64,000 nucleotides of DNA from Sphingobacterium sp. (GCA_029239355.1 JAQZAZ010000004.1:91553-155552), one strand, 5' to 3'; positions 38,173-47,910 are shown, counted from the stretch's first letter. Notes: a model not told the origin generated them from the letters alone. Made by a program: numbers and translations.

Positions 38173-39292
38173 CATTTTGTTTTATAAAGGATATACACAA
38201 TACCATAATATTGGCGACCAACTGATCAATAAAAGCCTGCTCAAATTCTTTCGGCAATTCAGTCACATCGTTGTAAGCGACAAAGGCATGCCTGATTATT
38301 ATACCGAGATTTTAGGCCTGCAAGAAACCGAAAAATCAAGTTCCCGACCGTTAGAATTCCATCTCCAACTGCTAAAATGTGCTGTACAAGCAATTTTCAC
38401 TCCCCAACAACAGGTCTATTTTCTTGCCTCTCCCCCAGGAGATCAGTCAACGACATCAAATGTTACTGGATTAAAATATATACTATCAGGATTGTTTTAC
38501 CTGCTGCTCTATCTCTTAGGCGTACGGATTATCAAGATCGGCTTTTCACTAGGCCCGTTAAGTCTCCTTGGCAACATTGGCGAACGCTTTAGGGCTCTTT
38601 TTGTACGCCATTATTATGTTCGGGATAGTCTATCGCTCCAATATGCCCAAAGATTGGGCATATCACAAGCTAAGATTTTTCCTGATCTATGCTGGACATT
38701 CCAACCACAAACTGCTCCACTTCCAGCCCATGATACCGGCCTAGACAGTCGGCCAAAGATCCTGCTCTCTTTTCGCAGCGGCGTCCATCAAGGCAGCGCT
38801 GCTGACTATCAGCAGGATCTGCTCCAACTCATTCAAGCCCTTGTACGTCAAAATGCCGATCAATACCAGTTTGAAATCGTCTATCAAGTCGCCTCGGATG
38901 CAGCCTTTAGCCAGCAACTCTATGCAGCGATCCAAACCGATGCAACGATTCACTTCCATGAGCAGCAATTAGGGCTCGCAAATGCGCATTATTATCAATC
39001 CGCAGCAGCAGTGCTCACCAATCGATTACATGTCGCGCTCTTGGCCGCAAAATACGGTTGCCTACCCATCATAGTAACCGATATCAATAAACATGTAAAA
39101 ATTAAAGGGATATTTATTGACGCAGGCTTACAGTCACTCCTATTAGATACGCAGCAAGAAGCACGAGATATTACGAGCCAGCTCAGCGACATCCTTGTTC
39201 AACGGCAAGCGCATTTCGAGCAACTTGAACGTGCCGAACAGCATTATAGCACCCTATCCAATAAAACGATTAACGATATTTTTATTACCTAG
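38165..39292 (+). CDS. Second polysaccharide pyruvyl transferase family protein
   Basis: MPNILFYKGYTQYHNIGDQLINKSLLKFFRQF; IIKIGFSLGP; VLTNRLHVALLAAKYGCLPIIV. Confidence 0.85.
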   Translation: MPNILFYKGYTQYHNIGDQLINKSLLKFFRQFSHIVVSDKGMPDYYTEILGLQETEKSSSRPLEFHLQLLKCAVQAIFTPQQQVYFLASPPGDQSTTSNVTGLKYILSGLFYLLLYLLGVRIIKIGFSLGPLSLLGNIGERFRALFVRHYYVRDSLSLQYAQRLGISQAKIFPDLCWTFQPQTAPLPAHDTGLDSRPKILLSFRSGVHQGSAADYQQDLLQLIQALVRQNADQYQFEIVYQVASDAAFSQQLYAAIQTDATIHFHEQQLGLANAHYYQSAAAVLTNRLHVALLAAKYGCLPIIVTDINKHVKIKGIFIDAGLQSLLLDTQQEARDITSQLSDILVQRQAHFEQLERAEQHYSTLSNKTINDIFIT

Positions 39293-39294
39293 CT

Positions 39295-40179
39295 ATGACC
39301 TACTCCATCATCATTCCCCACAAAAATTCGGCTGAATTGCTGCACAGGCTATTGAAGTCAATTCCCAAGCGCGAAGATCTAGAAATCATCGTTGTTGATG
39401 ACGCCAGCCAAGCAAGCGAGAAGGAAAAATTGCAGGATCTGCAAAAGTCCTACAACTTTAAATTATACCTTAATAGCATCGGGAAAGGTGCCGGAGCCAG
39501 CCGTAATATCGGCCTGGAGATGGCAAGTGGCACCTATGTTCTCTTTGCGGATTCAGATGACTACTTTACCCATGCACTTGCCCATGAGCTCGACCGTATT
39601 CCAGCTTATGATAAAGATTTAATATGTTACAAAGTACATTCTGTCGATTCACAAAGCTATCAAACAAGTCATCGTCATCATTTTTTCAATGAGCTGATCA
39701 CCAATTTTCAACAGCGGGGCAAGATGGATGTACGCTACAAATATTCAGTACCCTGGGGCAAAGTCTATCGGCGCCGTTTTATAGAACAACATCGGATCCG
39801 ATTTGCCGAAGTCATCGCAGGAAATGACATGTGGTTTTCTTGTATGTGCGGTATCCTATGCAGCTCCTTCACCGTCAAAGAAGAAATCCTCTATACCGTA
39901 ACCGTCCGAGAAGGTAGCATTGTCAATACCGTAAATCCAGACTATTTCAAATCCCGTTTTGATGAGACCATCCGGGTCAATGATTTACTAAGAAGCTACC
40001 ACCTGTCCAATTATCAATACTCTGTTTTGTACTTCGTATCCAATGCCCATAAATTCGGGCTAAAAGCGTACGTTGTCAAGCAGCTACTCGCACATAGAAG
40101 CAATATCCTTATCGGTTTAGAAAAAATATTTAAATACAAACAGGTTTTGGTCGATAGAGAAAACAGAAGAGTTAAATAA
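39295..40179 (+). CDS. Glycosyltransferase family 2
   Basis: YSIIIPHKNSAELLHRLLKSIPKREDLEIIVVDDAS; GKGAGASRNIGLEMASGTYVLFADSDDYF. Confidence 0.95.
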   Translation: MTYSIIIPHKNSAELLHRLLKSIPKREDLEIIVVDDASQASEKEKLQDLQKSYNFKLYLNSIGKGAGASRNIGLEMASGTYVLFADSDDYFTHALAHELDRIPAYDKDLICYKVHSVDSQSYQTSHRHHFFNELITNFQQRGKMDVRYKYSVPWGKVYRRRFIEQHRIRFAEVIAGNDMWFSCMCGILCSSFTVKEEILYTVTVREGSIVNTVNPDYFKSRFDETIRVNDLLRSYHLSNYQYSVLYFVSNAHKFGLKAYVVKQLLAHRSNILIGLEKIFKYKQVLVDRENRRVK

Positions 40180-40192
40180 GCGAATTTATACT

Positions 40193-41263
40193 ATGTTATT
40201 AGACAATAAAAATATAAAACAACTTGACGGGATTAGAGGAATATCCATTCTCATTGTATATTTATCCCATATCGGATTGGGACACTTAATTCCAGGGGGA
40301 TTTGGGGTCACGGTCTTCTTTTTCATAAGCGGATTTCTCATTGCCAAACTTCTTCTTCATGAAATTCAGACAACCCATACCATCAATTTTGTCAATTTTT
40401 ATATCCGGAGAGCATTCCGGCTCTACCCGGCCCTATTATTCTTTACCCTCGCAGCAGTTATCGTTTTATTGATTCACCGGGTGCCAATCATTACTGCGCA
40501 GCTTGGAGCAGCCCTATTCTATTTTGAAAATTACTTTTATGTTTATTTTATTAATTATCAACAAGAACATCCCCTTTGGAGCACATTTAAAATTTTATGG
40601 TCACTATCCATTGAAGAGCATTATTATCTCTTTTATCCCCTCATGCTTTTCTGGACCTACAAATACAGAGCGGCCCATATCTTACTCTGTACAATCTTGC
40701 TAATTATCCCTTTACTATTCCGCTTCTATTACGTCATCCATTTAAAGGATCCAGCGATCTATGAAAAATACAATTATTCATTGACCCACACCCGTATAGA
40801 TTCCATTCTATATGGTTCCCTACTGGCTTATTTACTGTATATGAGCAAGTACAAAGAGCGGGTTTATAGTGTACTGAGAAGTAATCTTATTTTTTTTATT
40901 TCCCTTCTAGGGCTCCTACTTACCTTCCTATGGCGTGATGGAGCGTTCAGAGAAACCCTAAGGTATACGATTCAAGGAATATGCTTAGCCCCCTTGATTG
41001 TCCATATTGTCTACGCGACACAGCATAAGATCAATTGTAGTCTTTTTGCCAATCCTATACTGGTATATATTGGCAAGTTGAGCTATTCCATCTATTTATT
41101 TCATTGGCTAGCCATTCCCCTATCGACCTTGCACTTTGCAAAATACGGGCTACAATGGCAATTGTCTGTGACGATATTCACAATTGTATTTTCCCTCTTC
41201 TCTTATTATAAAGTAGAAATGCCATTTGTAAAACTCCGCAAAAAATTTGGTTCCAATGTTTAA
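40193..41263 (+). CDS. Acyltransferase 3 family (OafA/YrhL-like)
   Basis: KQLDGIRGISILIVYLSHIG; GVTVFFFISGFLIAKLLL; FYIRRAFRLYPALLFF; WSLSIEEHYYLFYPL. Confidence 0.96.
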   Translation: MLLDNKNIKQLDGIRGISILIVYLSHIGLGHLIPGGFGVTVFFFISGFLIAKLLLHEIQTTHTINFVNFYIRRAFRLYPALLFFTLAAVIVLLIHRVPIITAQLGAALFYFENYFYVYFINYQQEHPLWSTFKILWSLSIEEHYYLFYPLMLFWTYKYRAAHILLCTILLIIPLLFRFYYVIHLKDPAIYEKYNYSLTHTRIDSILYGSLLAYLLYMSKYKERVYSVLRSNLIFFISLLGLLLTFLWRDGAFRETLRYTIQGICLAPLIVHIVYATQHKINCSLFANPILVYIGKLSYSIYLFHWLAIPLSTLHFAKYGLQWQLSVTIFTIVFSLFSYYKVEMPFVKLRKKFGSNV

Positions 41264-41266
41264 GCA

Positions 41267-42061
41267 ATGCATATGAAAACACAACCTATCTTCAATATAG
41301 AGATGCTCGATATCCAGCTTCCACAACTCTTGGCACAAATGGATCGCGGCGTTCTGATTACCCCTAATGTAGACCATTTAATGAAACTACAGAAGGACCA
41401 TGAATTTTACCAGATTTATAATCAGGCCGAATGGATCATTTGCGACAGCAATATTGTACAACTAGGCTTACGCCTATTAGGAAGGCCTGTGCAACAAGTC
41501 ATTCCAGGATCCACCTTGTTTCCCATGTATTATGATTATCACAAAGCGCATGAAGACATCAACCTATTCCTACTGGGAGCCGCACCAGGGATAGCCCATA
41601 AGGCAGCAGTTAATATCAACCAAAAGGCAGGCCGTCATATGGTGGTAGGAGCCCATTCTCCCAGTTTTGGTTTTGAAAAAAATGAAGCAGAATGTCAGGA
41701 AATCATTGCGCTGATTAATCAATCCGGAGCGAGCGTTCTGGTGGTTGGCGTTGGCGCCCCTAAACAAGAAAAATGGATATATAAATACAAAAGCCAACTT
41801 CCAGGCGTCAAACTATTTATGGCCCTGGGTGCTACGATAGATTTTGAAGCGGGCACACTAAAACGAGCGCCACTTTGGATTCAGCGTCTGGGATTAGAAT
41901 GGCTATACCGTCTTGTGAAAGAACCAAGACGCTTGTGGAAACGGTACATCCTCGACGATATGCCCTTCTTTTATTTAATCCTAAAAGAAAAGCTTCGACG
42001 GTACCGCAATCCTTTTGCACCACATCCCGAAAGCGAACTCGTTGATTCACCTAAACCCTAA
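41267..42061 (+). CDS. WecG/TagA/CpsF family glycosyltransferase
   Basis: LITPNVDHLMKLQKDHEFYQIYNQAEWIICDSNIVQLGLRLLGRPVQQVIPGSTLF; GVGAPKQEKWIYKY; GATIDFEAGTLKRAPLWIQRLGLEWLYRLVKEPRRLWKRY. Confidence 0.96.
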   Translation: MHMKTQPIFNIEMLDIQLPQLLAQMDRGVLITPNVDHLMKLQKDHEFYQIYNQAEWIICDSNIVQLGLRLLGRPVQQVIPGSTLFPMYYDYHKAHEDINLFLLGAAPGIAHKAAVNINQKAGRHMVVGAHSPSFGFEKNEAECQEIIALINQSGASVLVVGVGAPKQEKWIYKYKSQLPGVKLFMALGATIDFEAGTLKRAPLWIQRLGLEWLYRLVKEPRRLWKRYILDDMPFFYLILKEKLRRYRNPFAPHPESELVDSPKP

Positions 42062-42062
42062 T

Positions 42063-43652
42063 ATGATGCGAAAAGACTATGTTATACAATTCGGGCGATA
42101 CTTTGCTCAATCGACAAGAGGGATTCGGCTGTATGCCTTACTGTTAATCCTCCTGCAGATTAGTTATCCGGGATTACAAATCCAGGCACAACAGGATAGT
42201 ACTGGTAATACCCATTTTTTTCTGGAAGTCAATGCCGGATATATCAATGATCAAGGCGTACCTTTATGGATGCGTGCTAACCAGTACGGATCCATCCCAC
42301 TTGAAGGGGCCTCTTCCAGTGTTATTGGACGCGTTTTTAAAAATTATGCTAACCCAAAGCCGGGGCAGCGTCCACGTTCCTTTGATTGGGGGTATGCCCT
42401 GGAAGGAAGGGCCAATTTGGGCAAAAAAATCAATGGTGATCTGATTGAAGCCCATGTCAAGCTCAAATATCATGCGGCCGAATTCCGTCTAGGCCGTAGT
42501 AAGGAAGTCATGGGGTTAAACGGCGACAGCCTGCTCACCTCCGGAAATTTCGCTGTTTCGGGTAATACACTCGGTGTTCCGAAAGCGGAGATCAGTATCC
42601 CCGATTATTATCGTCTTCCTTGGTTTGGCGGAATATTCGCATTTAAAGGTAATTTTGCTATAGGTTATATGGGCAAATCGGAGATGAATCCCAGTGCATT
42701 TCTCGTACCCACTAAGGATTATGAACTGGAAACCTATCTCCTTCAAAAATCATTTTATCTCAGTTTTGGTAAACCCAGCTGGAAATTAAATTTCATAGGC
42801 GGATTTAACCATCAGGCCCAATTTGGAGGCGAAAAGAAACGTTATGGTGAAGCCTTTGATCTCAATTTATTTCAAACCCTGAGCTATGTTTCCCTCGGGA
42901 AGGCCTTTGGAGGCAAAGGCAGTCCAGTACCCCGCTCAAAAATGGGAAATCACCAAGGGTCGATAGATCTTGGATTCTCCTATGATTTTGGGAATATAAA
43001 TCTCTTGGTCTATCGACAAAATTTCTACGATGTAGGTGCCCTCTCTAAATTTGCCAACATAAAGGATGGCCTAAACGGTATTACCCTTACCAATAAAGCA
43101 TTTCACCGCAAACTGGGTCGGGCCTTTGATTGGCAGAGCTTTTTAGTAGAATTTTTTTATTCCAAAGATCAGGCTGGTTACCCATGGTCCAAACCTACCC
43201 AATCTGGCGACGAAGACTATTATAACAATTCAGAATATCTGGAGGGCTGGTCCTATAAGGGGCTAGGAATGGGCAGCCCACTAATTGCCACAGCACAATC
43301 TGTGAGGTCCGGCCAGGCCCATTATCCCAAAGATTTCTTTATTAGTAACAGGGTGGTTGCGGGCCATCTGGGATCCAAGTTCAGCTTATATCAATGGTAT
43401 ATAATCAGTAAGCTAACGTTTGCCAGACACTATGGTACATTTGCCACCAGTGAATTCGGAAAATCAACAGGGTCTCATTTTCATACCCCCTATAAAGATT
43501 CCTTTACACCCGTCAATCAATTTTCCTTCCTGCTCCGCGCCGAACGAGAATTCTTGCACAAAACCCGCATCGGCGCCACCTTTGCGACCGATCAGGGCAA
43601 GTTGTACTATAGTGGATCAGGCCTCATGCTACATGTGAATCGTTATTTTTAA
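42063..43652 (+). CDS. Capsule assembly Wzi family outer membrane protein
   Basis: Start refined to MMRKDYVIQF; WMRANQYGSIPLEGASSS; FYSKDQAGYPWSKPTQSGDEDYYNNSEYLEGWSYKGLGMGSPLIA. Confidence 0.88.
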   Translation: MMRKDYVIQFGRYFAQSTRGIRLYALLLILLQISYPGLQIQAQQDSTGNTHFFLEVNAGYINDQGVPLWMRANQYGSIPLEGASSSVIGRVFKNYANPKPGQRPRSFDWGYALEGRANLGKKINGDLIEAHVKLKYHAAEFRLGRSKEVMGLNGDSLLTSGNFAVSGNTLGVPKAEISIPDYYRLPWFGGIFAFKGNFAIGYMGKSEMNPSAFLVPTKDYELETYLLQKSFYLSFGKPSWKLNFIGGFNHQAQFGGEKKRYGEAFDLNLFQTLSYVSLGKAFGGKGSPVPRSKMGNHQGSIDLGFSYDFGNINLLVYRQNFYDVGALSKFANIKDGLNGITLTNKAFHRKLGRAFDWQSFLVEFFYSKDQAGYPWSKPTQSGDEDYYNNSEYLEGWSYKGLGMGSPLIATAQSVRSGQAHYPKDFFISNRVVAGHLGSKFSLYQWYIISKLTFARHYGTFATSEFGKSTGSHFHTPYKDSFTPVNQFSFLLRAEREFLHKTRIGATFATDQGKLYYSGSGLMLHVNRYF

Positions 43653-43668
43653 CTATAAAATCAAAAAA

Positions 43669-44118
43669 ATGAAAATTGGAATTACATTCTCTGCTTTTGA
43701 CCTTCTGCATGCAGGTCATATCAAAATGCTGGAAGATGCAAAAAACCACTGTGATTATTTAATCTGTGGCCTACAGACCGACCCTACTATAGATAGACCA
43801 GAAAAAAACAAACCGACGCAGTCTATCGTCGAACGTTACATTCAGCTTAAAGGCTGCAAATATGTTGACCAGATTGTTCCTTATGCCACCGAGCAAGATC
43901 TCGAAGACGTCTTGCGTTCCTTTAACATTGATGTCCGGATTTTAGGCGATGAATATCGGGAGAAAAATTTTACAGGTCGGCCCTATTGCGAAGAAAAGGG
44001 CATTATCCTCTATTATAATAGCCGTGACCATCGCTTTTCAAGCTCCGCATTAAGGCGTCTAGTTGCCGAGAAAGAGTTGGGTAGTCCGACCATCCAAGAC
44101 AACGAAGCCAGTGCATAG
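43669..44118 (+). CDS. Adenylyl/cytidylyltransferase family protein, copy 1
   Basis: MKIGITFSAFDLLHAGHIKMLEDAKNHCDYLICGLQTDPT; IVERYIQLKGCKYVDQIVPY. Confidence 0.92.
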   Translation: MKIGITFSAFDLLHAGHIKMLEDAKNHCDYLICGLQTDPTIDRPEKNKPTQSIVERYIQLKGCKYVDQIVPYATEQDLEDVLRSFNIDVRILGDEYREKNFTGRPYCEEKGIILYYNSRDHRFSSSALRRLVAEKELGSPTIQDNEASA

Positions 44119-44243
44119 TGTGCATTGGTCATACTCGCCAACAATAAGGAACTAATCACTGATCATCTTAAGACCATTAATAGATCAAAAAAATGAAACC
44201 GAGCTTGCGAGCTCTCATCAGCCATTAAAAAAAAGATAATTAG

Positions 44244-44684
44244 ATGAAAATTGGAATAACCTTTGGAGTTTTCGATCTCCTACATGCTGGACACATTATG
44301 ATGTTAGAAGAGGCTAAGGTCCACTGCGACTACCTCATTGTCGGTCTCAATACCGATCCGGCCGAGATCAATCCTACAAAAAATAAGCCGAGCCAGACCA
44401 TTGTTGAACGCTATATCCAGTTAGAAGGCTGCCGATATGTGGACGAAATTATTCCCTACGAGACAGAGCAGGATTTGATTGATATGCTCCTGGCCTTACC
44501 TATCCAGGTCCGTATCATTGGGGAAGAATACCGCGATTGTGATTTTACAGGAAGACAACTTTGTATTCAGAAAGACATCAATATCCACTACAACAAACGT
44601 ACCCATCGCTTTTCCAGTCATGGTCTACGGCAGGTCGTAGCCGAAAAAGAATACTTTAAAAACAATAAAGCAATGATTATATAA
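44244..44684 (+). CDS. Adenylyl/cytidylyltransferase family protein, copy 2
   Basis: MKIGITFGVFDLLHAGHIMMLEEAKVHCDYLIVGLNTDPA; paralogous to copy 1 along its length. Confidence 0.93.
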   Translation: MKIGITFGVFDLLHAGHIMMLEEAKVHCDYLIVGLNTDPAEINPTKNKPSQTIVERYIQLEGCRYVDEIIPYETEQDLIDMLLALPIQVRIIGEEYRDCDFTGRQLCIQKDINIHYNKRTHRFSSHGLRQVVAEKEYFKNNKAMII

Positions 44685-44792
44685 AGGAAAATACCGTTAA
44701 GCAGAAAGCGAAGCAAATTAGTTGGCAAACACAATATCTATATATTGCAAACAGTGAGAAGAATTAACATCCTACATTTTTAATGATAAATT

Positions 44793-45791
44793 ATGAATAA
44801 GATCAAACATGTCATCCTTAGTGGTGGCGTTGGCAGCCGCCTATGGCCACTATCACGCAAAAATCAGCCTAAACAATATTTAAATCTGTTTAAAGAAGGA
44901 TCCCTTTTTGGAATGACCATCAAACGCAATCAATTCCTGACCGATAGCCTATTGGTCGTTGGCAACAAAGACAATTATAAATTGAGCGAAGAGACCTTGG
45001 ACAGTATGCAGGTGGCCCATCAGCAGATTGTCGAAGCCTACCCACGCAATACCGCAGCAGCCATTGCCTTTGCGGCCCTGGCCTCTGATCCGGGCGATAT
45101 CCTTTTAGTGACACCTTCCGATCATTTAATTATCGGCGACGAAGCGTATGCAGAAGCGATCACTGCCGGAATCGACAAAGCACGCTCAGGCTACCTGGTT
45201 ACCTTCGGCATTCAGGCCACCAAGCCAGAGACTGGCTATGGATATATCGAATACGAAGACGATCAGGTACGCTCTTTTCGCGAAAAACCAAATCAGGATA
45301 CAGCAGAATCATTTTTGGAACGCGGCAATTTCCTTTGGAACTCCGGGATGTTTTGCTTTCGGGCAGATACTTTGTTGGAAGAATTAAAACTACATGCTCC
45401 CAACGTGTATTCCGCCGCCTTAAAAACATGGAAATCCAGTTCTGAAGGTTGGCTTGATGGAGCACTTTCCAAAGAAATACCCTCCATCAGTATCGATTAC
45501 GCCCTGATGGAACGATCCACAAAAATCAGGGTTGTAAAGACCGCATTTGAATGGTCAGATTTAGGTTCTTTCGAGTCCTTATATAACTATTTGGTTGATA
45601 TTGGTCATCCCGTGGATGAATTTGGCAACATGTCCATTGGAACAACGCAATATACTGCGTTCGTTGGGCTCAAAGATACCATACTCGTCTCCACAGCGGA
45701 TGCCTTGCTGATGGTTCAAAAAGAAAAATCACAAGACGTGAAACATATCTACAATATATTAGAAAGACACCAAAGCAAATTAATTGAATAA
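44793..45791 (+). CDS. Mannose-1-phosphate guanylyltransferase
   Basis: HVILSGGVGSRLWPLSRKNQPKQYLNL; LLVTPSDHLI; TGYGYIEY; FREKPNQDTAESFLERGNFLWNSGMFCF; SIDYALMERS. Confidence 0.95.
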   Translation: MNKIKHVILSGGVGSRLWPLSRKNQPKQYLNLFKEGSLFGMTIKRNQFLTDSLLVVGNKDNYKLSEETLDSMQVAHQQIVEAYPRNTAAAIAFAALASDPGDILLVTPSDHLIIGDEAYAEAITAGIDKARSGYLVTFGIQATKPETGYGYIEYEDDQVRSFREKPNQDTAESFLERGNFLWNSGMFCFRADTLLEELKLHAPNVYSAALKTWKSSSEGWLDGALSKEIPSISIDYALMERSTKIRVVKTAFEWSDLGSFESLYNYLVDIGHPVDEFGNMSIGTTQYTAFVGLKDTILVSTADALLMVQKEKSQDVKHIYNILERHQSKLIE

Positions 45792-45800
45792 CATAGCTAC

Positions 45801-46922
45801 TCAACGATATATATTCATTTTGCCGAGCTCATCCGCCAACAAAATCGGATGCGTTTTGAGCATTTCTAAAAAATCGCCTTGTTGCGGATCACCTGCATAA
45901 GTAACATAATAATTCTTAGCAGTATTGGCCCAAAAAATAAAGGCGATTATATCCTTATTAAAATAATGAACACATCTTTCTGTAAAATAATGTGCGTCGC
46001 TATAATTTTTTAGACCACCTTCTGCAATGAAGCAACCCTTCTTTAACTGTTTCGAACAATGGACAAGTACATCCATTGATTTGTCAAGATTCTGCCGAAA
46101 AGCAGTCGCACTGTAGCGCGGAGAATCATAAAAATCTAGCGATAGCAAATCGATATAGGCATCACCCGGGTAGCGCTCCATAAAATCGGCCTCCGAAAAA
46201 ACCTTGTCGGTATTGTATACCCATAAGAGATGATCTACCTTTTTCTCTTTCGTCAGGTAATCATGCGTGAGTTGGTAGAGTTCGATATACTCTTTGGCCG
46301 AACAGGCCGTTTTGCCCCACCAAAACCAGCCCCCGTTACATTCATGGAATGGCCGGAATAAAACAGGAATTAAGTTGCCGTTCTCGTCCTGCAGCTGTCC
46401 GAAAAAATCAGCCAACATAGCTAACCAGGACAGATAAGTCTTTTTTACTGCTGGATTAGTAAGGATCTGAGCCACCGTATTTCCCACATCTTTGATTTTT
46501 CCTTTAGCATTTCGGTTTTTTTGGTCATACACCTTATCGATGGGGTTGCGTGTATGCCAAGACAAGCAGATGGGCAAGCCTATTTTCCGGCAGTATTTGA
46601 TTGCATCGATAAGATGTGCGACGCGGCCTTCTAGCCATACTGCCCCATTATTTAGTTCCATCCAGCCTAGATCATAACTGACCATCCCCGGAAACTGACC
46701 ACATGCCATTTTAATGTCCGAATTCCCAACATTTTTAATGCCTTTTCGTCCCAGCGTATTGGTACTTTGATGCCCCAGTAGCACTTGTCCACTTTGCCCA
46801 ATTTTGTTAAGCTGGTAGAGCAGATTACGGGTCTGATAGGTGATATACGGATTGGATGGGGCAAGACTTTTATGAGCATGTTCAGGTGTAATATGTGTAA
46901 TTTGGCTTGAGTACGTATTCAT
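45801..46922 (-). CDS. Glycoside hydrolase family 26 (beta-mannanase-like)
   Basis: VLLGHQSTNTLGR; LFRPFHECNGGWFWWGK (acid/base region); GCFIAEGGLKNYSD (nucleophile region). No evident signal peptide. Confidence 0.88.
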   Translation of the reverse strand: MNTYSSQITHITPEHAHKSLAPSNPYITYQTRNLLYQLNKIGQSGQVLLGHQSTNTLGRKGIKNVGNSDIKMACGQFPGMVSYDLGWMELNNGAVWLEGRVAHLIDAIKYCRKIGLPICLSWHTRNPIDKVYDQKNRNAKGKIKDVGNTVAQILTNPAVKKTYLSWLAMLADFFGQLQDENGNLIPVLFRPFHECNGGWFWWGKTACSAKEYIELYQLTHDYLTKEKKVDHLLWVYNTDKVFSEADFMERYPGDAYIDLLSLDFYDSPRYSATAFRQNLDKSMDVLVHCSKQLKKGCFIAEGGLKNYSDAHYFTERCVHYFNKDIIAFIFWANTAKNYYVTYAGDPQQGDFLEMLKTHPILLADELGKMNIYR

Positions 46923-46993
46923 GAAAACAAATAAAAGATTGATTTATATTAATTTACACTAAAAATCCGAAAAATAAAAATCAGCAGGAAACA

Positions 46994-47103
46994 GATAAGT
47001 TACTTTCCAAACAAATGGACTATTTACTAGTGAATGGTAAACATTTTACCAAAAAAACCATCTTATGCACTTGAAGTGGTAAATATCTTTCCAACAAATG
47101 GAC
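46994..47103. promoter_or_regulatory. Cluster of three related operator-like units upstream of the GH26 gene
   Basis: GATAAGTTACTTTCCAAACAAATGGAC (46994-47020), ATGGTAAACATTTTACCAA (47034-47052), GTGGTAAATATCTTTCCAACAAATGGAC (47077-47103). Confidence 0.6.
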
Positions 47104-47317
47104 CAGCCCATAGGCAGAAAAATAAATAAACATAAACAGACAAATAGGTTCCGTTCGGATATATGACAGTTAATGTGGTAAAAAAGAAGTAGAAACAGTC
47201 TCCAGTTTACCATTGCAATTCTAGATAGTCTATGTTTGACTACTTCTACGGCGATGGCAAGTGTCCAATGGTTGTTATCATACCTGTCAAGCAAACTCTG
47301 TCGCTGATAAAAAATGT

Positions 47318-47358
47318 AACTCCCATGCATCGCCCGATGATAGGGGAGTTTTTTTTAT
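47318..47358 (+). terminator. Orphan + strand Rho-independent terminator
   Basis: AACTCCCATGCATCGCCCGATGATAGGGGAGTTTTTTTTAT; no confident + strand gene ends here. Confidence 0.75.
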
Positions 47359-47405
47359 ATTAAGGTTCTCTTATATCTTAAAAAATACTTGTTGATGTCT
47401 TTGCG

Positions 47406-47870
47406 TTAAAGAGGCGAATAATTTGCATCAACGGCCAAGAATTCTTCACCATCTGGAGAGACATTGTACATTTTTAGCTGAAGGCTATGATCAGTAGGTA
47501 AGGGAATATCGATTCGCCAACCCCAATCGGGACTACCGTCCACTTCATAAGAACCTTTTAGGAATATATCCCCCGCCTCATTCATTGTACCATAGCAGTT
47601 CATGATTTTTCCATCCATACCCCATGAGTCAATCCATGATGCTGTAACTTCGGATTCTTGATTGTTGTTACCCACTAATAACATCCCTTCCTGCGCCACA
47701 CCTTCATGATGCCAATCATAAGTAAGAATCAAAAATTTGTTATTAGCAACGGCTTTTATAGCCAAGTTTGATATCGAATCAAAGTTAGGATCGGGCAACC
47801 AGCTTAGGATCAACCGATGGTTGCCTTTCCAAAGTCCAATGTATTTATTGTTTATGTCTTTTAGCTTCAT
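47406..47870 (-). CDS. Hypothetical protein, DUF1579-like
   Basis: YDWHHEGVAQEGMLLVGNNNQESEVTASWIDSWGMDGKIMNCYGTMNEAGDIFLKGSYE. Confidence 0.65.
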   Translation of the reverse strand: MKLKDINNKYIGLWKGNHRLILSWLPDPNFDSISNLAIKAVANNKFLILTYDWHHEGVAQEGMLLVGNNNQESEVTASWIDSWGMDGKIMNCYGTMNEAGDIFLKGSYEVDGSPDWGWRIDIPLPTDHSLQLKMYNVSPDGEEFLAVDANYSPL

Positions 47871-47910
47871 CGTTATTTCCGTTATAACACAATCCTAAGT
47901 ATACTAGGCT

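Noticed and set aside
44201-44214. GAGCTTGCGAGCTC as a terminator between the two nucleotidylyltransferase genes
   Set aside because: Short stem with no U-tract; more likely part of the spacer insertion.
47046-47330. - strand 94-aa ORF upstream of GH26
   Set aside because: Covers the operator cluster and the orphan terminator; no domain signal.
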